From positions 1 through 5,293 of the forward strand of contig JBGAOB010000312.1 in assembly GCA_044222045.1 (NCBI GenBank): 5,293 bases of DNA, in the 5' to 3' direction. The notes under the pieces are model-generated. The model was not told where the DNA came from. It saw only the letters and a list, made by a program, of their open reading frames with translations, and made no database searches. A program made the position numbers and the translations under genes. Of this stretch, positions 1 through 5,293 are shown piece by piece; the first letter of the stretch is position 1, and each line of letters opens with the position of its first letter. This DNA comes from JBGAMH01 sp044222045 (GTDB lineage Bacteria; Eisenbacteria; RBG-16-71-46).

Positions 1-1
1 C

Positions 2-468
2 CAGGTGCTCGGCAAGACGCTCGACCTGATCGAGATGCAGCTGGCCGACGCGCAGGTCACGGTGACGCGCGAGTTCGTGGACGACCTGCCGCTGGTGTAC
101 GCCGACCCCGACCTGATGCAGCAGGTGATCCTGAACCTGTGCCTGAACGCGGTGCAGGCGATGCCCGAAGGCGGCTCGCTCACGCTGAGCACCGGCGTGC
201 GCCGTTACCGCACGCGGCGCTCGCTCGTGGACCTGTCCATCCGCGACACCGGCGTGGGCATCCCGCGCGACCTGATGGAGAAGATCTTCGACCCGTTCTT
301 CACCACCCGGTCCATGGGCACGGGGCTCGGGCTGCCGATTTCGGTTCAGATCGTGCGCGACGCCGGCGGCGTGATCACCGCGAAGAACAATCCGGGCGGT
401 GGCGCCACGCTGCGCGTGTCGCTGCCGCTGCCGGCCGAACCTCCCGGCCGCACCGAGGACGTGACGTC

Positions 469-472
<4 letters not shown>
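2..472 (+). CDS. Sensor histidine kinase, C-terminal ATP-binding domain (5' partial)
   Basis: Two-component sensor kinase that would phosphorylate the regulator encoded just downstream. Only the last 156 codons are present; the sensor region, any membrane segments and the phospho-accepting H-box lie before the window. The visible part is a complete HATPase_c fold: N-box LNLCLNA (131-151), G1 box DTGVGIP (245-265), F-box IFDPFFTT (284-307) and G2 box GTGLGLPI (317-340). The G1-F-G2 spacing and the IFDPFFTT wording are typical of the NtrB/AtoS/ZraS-like kinases that pair with NtrC-family regulators. The protein ends shortly after the domain, with no receiver or other domain attached. The stop codon overlaps the next start as ATGA (469-472), indicating translational coupling and an obligate partner. 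The stimulus cannot be deduced. Domain call is very secure; the true start is outside the window. Confidence 0.95.
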
Positions 473-1863
<1,391 letters not shown>

Positions 1864-1875
1864 CACCCTCAACTT

Positions 1876-1890
1876 TCTGGACAGTCCAGA
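1876..1890. promoter_or_regulatory. Perfect 15-bp palindrome, candidate activator (enhancer) site
   Basis: TCTGGAC-A-GTCCAGA is a perfect 7-1-7 inverted repeat starting 12 bp after the regulator's stop codon, in a relatively AT-rich stretch. Dyads of this size are what Fis-type HTH dimers of the NtrC family bind. Its centre (1883) is about 220 bp upstream of the predicted sigma-54 start near 2102, within the range from which enhancers act by DNA looping. A degenerate relative sharing the core GACAGT lies at 1950-1955, about 70 bp closer to the promoter. As RNA it could fold into only a 5-bp stem with no T-run after it, so it is not a good terminator. Binding by the adjacent regulator is inference. 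Confidence 0.5.
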
Positions 1891-1979
1891 TGAACTTCTT
1901 TCATCACAACGAGTTACTGGTTGTCGATCTCGTAAGATGCCGCTTTGTTGACAGTTAGACGGCCTCGCACCACGCCAGC

Positions 1980-2025
1980 ATGCGCCCCTGGGTCCATCAG
2001 CGGACCCGGGGGCGCATGTTTATTT
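1980..2025 (+). terminator. Strong GC hairpin with T-rich tail, probable terminator of the two-component operon
   Basis: Left arm ATGCGCCCCTGGGTCC (1980-1995) pairs with right arm GGACCCGGGGGCGCAT (2002-2017): 16 pairs including one G-U, loop ATCAGC. A T-rich run GTTTATTT follows (2018-2025), giving intrinsic-terminator form on the + strand; there is no T-run on the other side for the - strand. It would end transcripts of the kinase-regulator operon, or of a small RNA arising in 1864-1979, about 117 nt after the regulator's stop. The tail is interrupted by an A, which weakens it a little. Alternative: as DNA the dyad is centred near -103 of the downstream sigma-54 promoter, a normal enhancer distance, so a role as a protein site is not excluded. 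Confidence 0.7.
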
Positions 2026-2075
2026 CGTTACAGCACAACGCAATGAGGCGTCTTGTCCAACCGCGATGCGCGTCG

Positions 2076-2091
2076 TGGCACGGTGCCTGCT
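2076..2091 (+). promoter_or_regulatory. Sigma-54 (RpoN) -24/-12 promoter
   Basis: TGGCACGGTGCCTGCT matches the sigma-54 consensus TGGCACGRNNNTTGCW at every defined position except one (C for the first T of TTGC). The invariant GG (2077-2078) and GC (2089-2090) are exactly 10 bp apart. Predicted transcription start is about 2102. It lies directly downstream of a gene for a sigma-54 activator and upstream of the lysine-rich mini-gene, with no other gene between. A 5-1-5 dyad, GGCAC-G-GTGCC (2077-2087), overlaps it and is a possible alternative explanation of part of the match. Confidence 0.82.
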
Positions 2092-2101
2092 GATACATAG
2101 T

Positions 2102-2237
2102 TCGTGAGGCACACGTGCAGCGCTCGGGCGCCGCGCGGACGCCGAAGGTCGTCTCCAGAGAGCGACCCATTCTGATGACGAACAGCGGGGCTTGCCCCGC
2201 ACGAGCCTGATGCAAACCTTAGAGGAGGTGATCATCA
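2102..2237 (+). other. Predicted 5' leader of the lysine-rich mini-gene
   Basis: If transcription starts about 12 nt after the -12 element, the message carries a leader of about 136 nt, longer than the coding region it serves (69 nt). It contains a clear hairpin, GCGGGG (2185-2190), loop CTTG (2191-2194), CCCCGC (2195-2200); G(CUUG)C is a recognised stable tetraloop. The hairpin ends 22 nt before the Shine-Dalgarno and leaves it free. There is no T-run after it, so it is not a terminator. No riboswitch or known RNA family was recognised. Whether the leader only supports translation or is itself a functional RNA cannot be told. Confidence 0.45.
2223..2233 (+). promoter_or_regulatory. Near-perfect extended Shine-Dalgarno
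   Basis: AGGAGGTGATC is an 11-nt uninterrupted complement of the 3' end of bacterial 16S rRNA. The GGAGG core ends 9 nt before ATG 2238. The TGA inside it (2229-2231) is in frame with that ATG, so the reading frame cannot extend upstream. This decides the start of the 22-residue product and argues strongly that the tiny gene is real and heavily translated. Confidence 0.9.
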
Positions 2238-2306
2238 ATGGCTGCCAAGAAGAAGGCTGCGAAGAAGAAGGCCACGAAGAAGAAGGCCGCGAAGAAGAAG
2301 AAGTAA
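2238..2306 (+). CDS. 22-residue lysine/alanine repeat protein (histone H1-tail-like)
   Basis: Encodes Met followed by four pentapeptides AAKKK, AAKKK, ATKKK, AAKKK and a final Lys, then TAA. Thirteen of 22 residues are Lys, all AAG codons, and there are no acidic, aromatic or hydrophobic residues beyond Ala and Met. The start is fixed by the ideal Shine-Dalgarno and an in-frame stop just upstream. The composition resembles the disordered Lys/Ala tails of histone H1-like proteins, HupB-type HU extensions and AlgP/PhaF tails, but here it stands alone with no folded domain. A five-residue period does not give an amphipathic helix, so a typical membrane-active peptide is less likely than a polyanion binder (DNA, RNA, polyphosphate); this is inference. 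It has its own sigma-54 promoter upstream and terminator downstream, so it is a monocistronic unit, probably controlled by the adjacent two-component system. Too short for family assignment; no signal peptide. Being a real gene is well supported; function is unknown. Confidence 0.82.
   Translation: MAAKKKAAKKKATKKKAAKKKK
2241..2303 (+). repeat. Four in-frame 15-bp tandem repeats (plus one AAG)
   Basis: Units at 2241-2255, 2256-2270, 2271-2285 and 2286-2300 share the pattern GCN-RCS-AAGAAGAAG, then one further AAG. They differ only at third positions of the first two codons and by one Ala-to-Thr change in unit 3. They make up nearly the whole mini-gene and keep the reading frame, so gain or loss of a unit would lengthen or shorten the protein by five residues. 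Confidence 0.9.
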
Positions 2307-2332
2307 CCGCTTTCTAGGACCTGGCACGTCCT

Positions 2333-2373
2333 GAGGGGCCGGCGGCCGCGTGTCGCTGGCCCCTCGTCTTTTT
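2333..2373 (+). terminator. Intrinsic terminator after the lysine-rich mini-gene
   Basis: GAGGGGCC (2333-2340) pairs perfectly with GGCCCCTC (2358-2365), and TCTTTTT follows at 2367-2373. The 17-nt loop can form a small inner stem (GCG/CGC). It lies 27 nt after the TAA. A smaller hairpin, AGGAC-N7-GTCCT (2316-2332), sits immediately before it. The predicted transcript from the sigma-54 promoter is therefore about 270 nt, ending before the uvrA-like gene. Confidence 0.82.
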
Positions 2374-2532
2374 GTGTGGATCCCGCATCGCGTGCCAGCG
2401 GTGCGAAGCGAGATGGGAAACTCGGGGCCAGGGCCGGCGCCCGCTCCCGATCTCGGGCCGTGGTTCGTGCACGGACGAACGGACCACGCCGACTGTTCGA
2501 AGTGCTCCCGATCGTGCGCGCGCCCCGCGGTC
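2374..2532. other. Intergenic spacer without a recognisable gene
   Basis: No reading frame here has a convincing ribosome site or protein-like composition. The only structure seen is an imperfect dyad, CGTG-GTTCGT (2459-2468) against ACGAAC-GGAC-CACG (2475-2488), that is 10 pairs with a 4-nt bulge around a 6-nt loop, about 45 bp upstream of the candidate promoter at 2533. It could be an operator for the uvrA-like gene but fits no LexA spacing that I know. Confidence 0.5.
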
Positions 2533-2560
2533 CGGACGGCTTCGCGGCCTGTGCTATCGT
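2533..2560 (+). promoter_or_regulatory. Candidate housekeeping promoter for the uvrA-like gene
   Basis: An extended -10 element TGC-TATCGT (-10 hexamer 2555-2560) is preceded at 16 bp by a weak -35, CGGACG (2533-2538), matching TTGACA at the central GAC. The start would be near 2567, giving a leader of about 49 nt to ATG 2616. It lies after the mini-gene's terminator and is the best sigma-70-type candidate in the spacer. The weak -35 keeps confidence moderate. Confidence 0.45.
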
Positions 2561-2615
2561 GCCGCCTCGCTCGCCACCTCACCCGTCACCGGTTCGATCC
2601 CGCGCCGCCCACGCG

Positions 2616-5293
2616 ATGGCCTCCACGAACGCTCCTTCGTCCATCCAGATCCGCGGCGCCCGCCAGCACAACCTGCGGGGATTCGACCTCGACATCCCCC
2701 GCGGCCGCCTGACGGTGATCACCGGCGTCTCGGGTTCCGGCAAGAGCTCGCTCGCGTTCGACACGCTGTACGCCGAGGGCCAACGCCGCTACGTCGAGTC
2801 CGTGTCGGCCTACGCGAAGCAGTTCCTGGACCGCCTGCCGCGCCCCGACGTGGAGTCGATCCACGGGCTGACGCCGGCCGTGGCGATCCAGCAGGTGGCA
2901 CGGGCGCGCAGCGCCCGCTCCACGGTCGGCACGTCCACCGAGATCCACGACTACCTGCGGCTGCTGTTCGCCCGCGTGGGCACCGTGCACTGCGGCGCAT
3001 GCGGCCGGGTGGTGAGCGCCGACAGCCCGCGGTCGATCGTGCGCGAGGCCACGAACTGGGCCACCGGGAAGCCGGTCACGGTGCTCGCGCACGTGCCGCT
3101 GTCCGCGAAGCTGTCGTGGGAGGAGCAGGCCGGCCACCTGCTGCGCGCGGGCTACACGCGGCTGCTCGTGGCCGACGAGGTCGTGCCGCTGGAGCCGCTG
3201 CCGAAGCTTCGGCGCGGCACCAGGGCCGTGGCCGTGATCGTGGACCGCTTCACGTGGGAGAGCGACGAGGCGCCGCGCCTGGCGGAGGCCTGCGAGGCCG
3301 CGTTCCGCCGCGGCGAGGGCCGGCTCGAACTGCGGCGCGCCGGCGCCGACGCCGAGCCGCGCAGCGAGCGCTGGGAGTGTTCGCACTGCGGCACCGCCGC
3401 GATGCGCCCGGAGCCCGCGCTGTTCTCGTTCAACAGCCCGCTGGGCGTGTGTCCCGAGTGCCGCGGCTTCGGCAACGTGCTCGCGTTCACGCCCGAGTTG
3501 ATCGTGCCCGACGAGACGAAGACGCTGCGCGAGGGCGCGATCGACCCGTGGGCGCGGTCGTGGAAGTCCGTCGCGTGGCCGCGCCTGCAGAAGCTGTCGG
3601 CCGAGCGCGGCGTGCCGCTGGACACGCCGTGGCGCCAGATGACCGCCGCGCACCGCCAGCTCGTGATGCAGGGCGACAAGACGTTCCGCGGCGCGATCCC
3701 GTTCCTCGAGCGCCTGCAGCAGAAGTCGTACAAGGCGGGCAACCGCTTCGTCGTGAAGCGCTACCAGACGCCGCGCCCGTGCGCGTCGTGCGCGGGCGCT
3801 CGGCTGCGGCCCGAGGCGCTGCGCGTGAAGCTGGGCGGCCGTTCGATCGCGGAGGTGGGCGCGCTCACGGTGGACGGCGCGCTCGCGTGGCTCGACGGGC
3901 TCGGGCTGGCCGGCTCGGCGCGCGAGATCGCCAGTACCGCGATGCACGAGGCGCGCTCGCGGCTGTCGTTCCTGCAGCGCGTGGACCTGGGTTACCTGAC
4001 GCTCGACCGCATGACGCGCACGCTGTCCGGCGGCGAGGCGCAGCGCATCGAGCTGGCCAACGCGCTCGGCGCGAACCTCGCCGACACGCTGTACGTGCTC
4101 GACGAGCCCACCGTGGGCCTGCACCCGCGCGACACCGACCGGCTGATCGGCATCCTCGAGGAGCTGGCCGGGCGGGGGAACACGCTGGTGGTGGTGGAAC
4201 ACGAGCCGCTCGTGATCGAGCGCGCGCAGCACCTGGTGGACCTCGGTCCCGGCGCCGGCGAGCGCGGCGGCGAACTGCTGTACGCCGGGCCCGTGGGCAG
4301 CGCCGGCCGCGCGAAGGGCTCGGAGACCGCCGCGTACCTGAGCGGCGAGAAGCGCATCACGCGCGAGCCCGTGGCGGGCGCGCCGAAGTCGTTCCTGTCC
4401 GTGGAAGGCGTGACGCACCACAACCTGAAGGACGTCACGGTGCGCCTGCCGCACGGCCGGCTGTGCGCCGTGACCGGCGTGTCGGGATCGGGCAAGAGCA
4501 GCCTGATCGAGGAAGTGCTCTACCGCGCCGCACGCCGCACGCTGGAAGGCCGCGAGGAGGAACCCGTCGGCGCGCACGCACGCATCCGCGGGCTGGAGCC
4601 GTTCCAGCGCGTGGTGATGGTGGACCAGACCCCGATCGGCCGGACGCCGCGCAGCTGCCCCGTCACGTACATGGGCGCCTACGCCGCGCTCCGCGAGGTG
4701 TACGGGCGCCAGCCGGCCGCGCTCGCGCACGGCTGGAAGGACGGCGCGTTCTCGTTCAACACCGCCGGCGGCCGCTGCGAGCACTGCGAGGGCGCCGGCT
4801 GGGTGTCGGTGGAGATGTACTTCCTCGCCGACCTGATGGTGCCGTGCGAGGTGTGCGGCGGTGACCGCTTCAAGCCGCAGGTGCTCGAGGTGCGCTACCG
4901 CGGAAGGAACATCAAGGAAGCGCTCGACATGACGGTGGACGAGGCGTTCGAGCACTTCGCGTCGGAGCCCAGGTTCACGCGGCCGCTGCACGTGCTGCGC
5001 CGCGTGGGGCTCGGCTACCTGAGGCTGGGACAGCCCGCGAACCAGCTGTCGGGTGGCGAGGCGCAGCGGCTGAAGGTGGCGCGCGAACTGTCCGAGCGAG
5101 GCGCCGGCGCCACGCTGCACGTGCTCGACGAGCCCACCGTGGGGCTGCACTGGTCCGACGTGCAGCGGCTGCTCGGCGTGCTCGACGACCTGGTGGCGCG
5201 CGGCGACACCGTGGTGGTGGTGGAGCACAACCTGGACGTGATCCGCTGCAGCGACTGGGTGGTGGACCTGGGCCCGGGCGGCGGCGACGCCGG
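2616..5293 (+). CDS. uvrA: UvrA-like excinuclease ABC subunit A, non-canonical paralogue type (3' partial)
   Basis: Cytoplasmic twin-ABC ATPase that recognises DNA damage with UvrB in nucleotide excision repair. 892 codons are visible; canonical UvrA is about 940, so roughly 45 residues are missing at the window end. First ABC module: Walker A GVSGSGKSS (37-45), Q-loop AVAIQQ (88-93), signature LSGGEAQ (470-476), Walker B VLDEPTVGLH (D496, E497), H529. Second module: Walker A GVSGSGKSS (621-629), signature LSGGEAQ (811-817), Walker B VLDEPTVGLH (D838, E839), H871. Zinc ligands: C255/C258 with C279/C282, and C721/C724 with C744/C747 in the damage-sensing finger. The UvrB-binding region is present between C129 and C255. 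Start ATG 2616 places the conserved IQIRGARQHNL just after it; there is no clear Shine-Dalgarno. Differences from E. coli-type UvrA: DEPTVGLH for DEPSIGLH in module 1, IQQVARA for IEQKSTS in the Q-loop, TYMGAY for TYTG, and a segment before RPCASC about 20 residues shorter. It may therefore be a second UvrA rather than the housekeeping copy. ATPase residues are intact. Confidence 0.93.
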   Translation, partial: MASTNAPSSIQIRGARQHNLRGFDLDIPRGRLTVITGVSGSGKSSLAFDTLYAEGQRRYVESVSAYAKQFLDRLPRPDVESIHGLTPAVAIQQVARARSARSTVGTSTEIHDYLRLLFARVGTVHCGACGRVVSADSPRSIVREATNWATGKPVTVLAHVPLSAKLSWEEQAGHLLRAGYTRLLVADEVVPLEPLPKLRRGTRAVAVIVDRFTWESDEAPRLAEACEAAFRRGEGRLELRRAGADAEPRSERWECSHCGTAAMRPEPALFSFNSPLGVCPECRGFGNVLAFTPELIVPDETKTLREGAIDPWARSWKSVAWPRLQKLSAERGVPLDTPWRQMTAAHRQLVMQGDKTFRGAIPFLERLQQKSYKAGNRFVVKRYQTPRPCASCAGARLRPEALRVKLGGRSIAEVGALTVDGALAWLDGLGLAGSAREIASTAMHEARSRLSFLQRVDLGYLTLDRMTRTLSGGEAQRIELANALGANLADTLYVLDEPTVGLHPRDTDRLIGILEELAGRGNTLVVVEHEPLVIERAQHLVDLGPGAGERGGELLYAGPVGSAGRAKGSETAAYLSGEKRITREPVAGAPKSFLSVEGVTHHNLKDVTVRLPHGRLCAVTGVSGSGKSSLIEEVLYRAARRTLEGREEEPVGAHARIRGLEPFQRVVMVDQTPIGRTPRSCPVTYMGAYAALREVYGRQPAALAHGWKDGAFSFNTAGGRCEHCEGAGWVSVEMYFLADLMVPCEVCGGDRFKPQVLEVRYRGRNIKEALDMTVDEAFEHFASEPRFTRPLHVLRRVGLGYLRLGQPANQLSGGEAQRLKVARELSERGAGATLHVLDEPTVGLHWSDVQRLLGVLDDLVARGDTVVVVEHNLDVIRCSDWVVDLGPGGGDA

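Noticed and set aside
1948..1953. Perfect -35 hexamer TTGACA
   Set aside because: No acceptable -10 is found 15-19 bp downstream (the DNA there is GC-rich and enters the hairpin). More likely part of a degenerate activator half-site.
2210..2317. Alternative-frame reading frame of 35 residues, Glu-rich, overlapping the Lys-rich gene
   Set aside because: It is the AAG repeat read as GAA in a shifted frame. ATG 2210 has no Shine-Dalgarno, whereas ATG 2238 has an ideal one.
2322..2336. Second sigma-54-like TGGCACG after the mini-gene
   Set aside because: The -12 position reads GG rather than GC and the site lies next to the terminator stem; the spacing rule is not met.
2391..2400. Minus-strand TGGCACG near 2400
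   Set aside because: The -12 GC is displaced by two bases from the required position, and no minus-strand gene follows.
2459..2502. LexA/SOS box upstream of the uvrA-like gene
   Set aside because: GTTC and GAAC motifs are present but none has the known N4 (CGAAC/GTTCG) or N7 (GTTC/GTTC) spacing.
2559..2616. Upstream in-frame GTG start for the uvrA-like gene
   Set aside because: It would add a Pro/Arg-rich stretch absent from the family, overlaps the candidate -10 element and has no ribosome site.
2586..5228. Very long minus-strand open frame opposite the uvrA-like gene
   Set aside because: Low-complexity His/Arg/Ala-rich translation typical of the antisense of high-GC genes; the opposite frame carries complete UvrA motifs.

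Overview
The window is a high-GC bacterial segment with codon third positions dominated by G and C. All supported features read on the + strand. The visible pieces (NtrC-family activator, GG-N10-GC sigma-54 promoter, AGGAGGTGATC Shine-Dalgarno) point to a Gram-negative-type bacterium that uses sigma-54. A high-GC phylum such as Myxococcota, Gemmatimonadota or Eisenbacteria, or a high-GC proteobacterium, would fit, but nothing in the window fixes the taxon.

Layout. (1) 2-472: the C-terminal ATP-binding domain of a sensor histidine kinase, cut by the window edge. (2) 469-1863: an NtrC-family response regulator (REC, AAA+ sigma-54 activator domain, Fis-type HTH), joined to the kinase by a 4-bp ATGA overlap. 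(3) 1864-2237: a 374-bp intergenic region, relatively AT-rich in its first 100 bp. It holds a perfect 15-bp palindrome, a strong GC hairpin followed by a T-rich run, a near-consensus sigma-54 promoter and a leader of about 136 nt with a small hairpin. (4) 2238-2306: a 22-codon gene with an ideal Shine-Dalgarno. It encodes an Ala/Lys pentapeptide repeat protein (13 Lys of 22 residues) and is followed by its own terminator. (5) 2374-2615: a spacer with a plausible housekeeping promoter near its end. (6) 2616 to the window end: a UvrA-like excinuclease ATPase, complete except for roughly the last 45 residues, with features of a non-canonical UvrA paralogue.

How the parts may work together. The kinase and regulator form an operon. 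The regulator class activates only sigma-54 promoters, and the one good sigma-54 promoter here lies about 210 bp beyond its stop codon, directly ahead of the lysine-rich mini-gene. The simplest reading is a self-contained module: signal, kinase, NtrC-type activator, sigma-54 promoter, then strong production of a tiny polycation resembling a free-standing histone H1-like tail. The uvrA-like gene appears transcriptionally separate (terminator before it, its own promoter), so a link to DNA repair is only positional. The lysine-rich mini-gene and its dedicated control are the most unusual content of the window.
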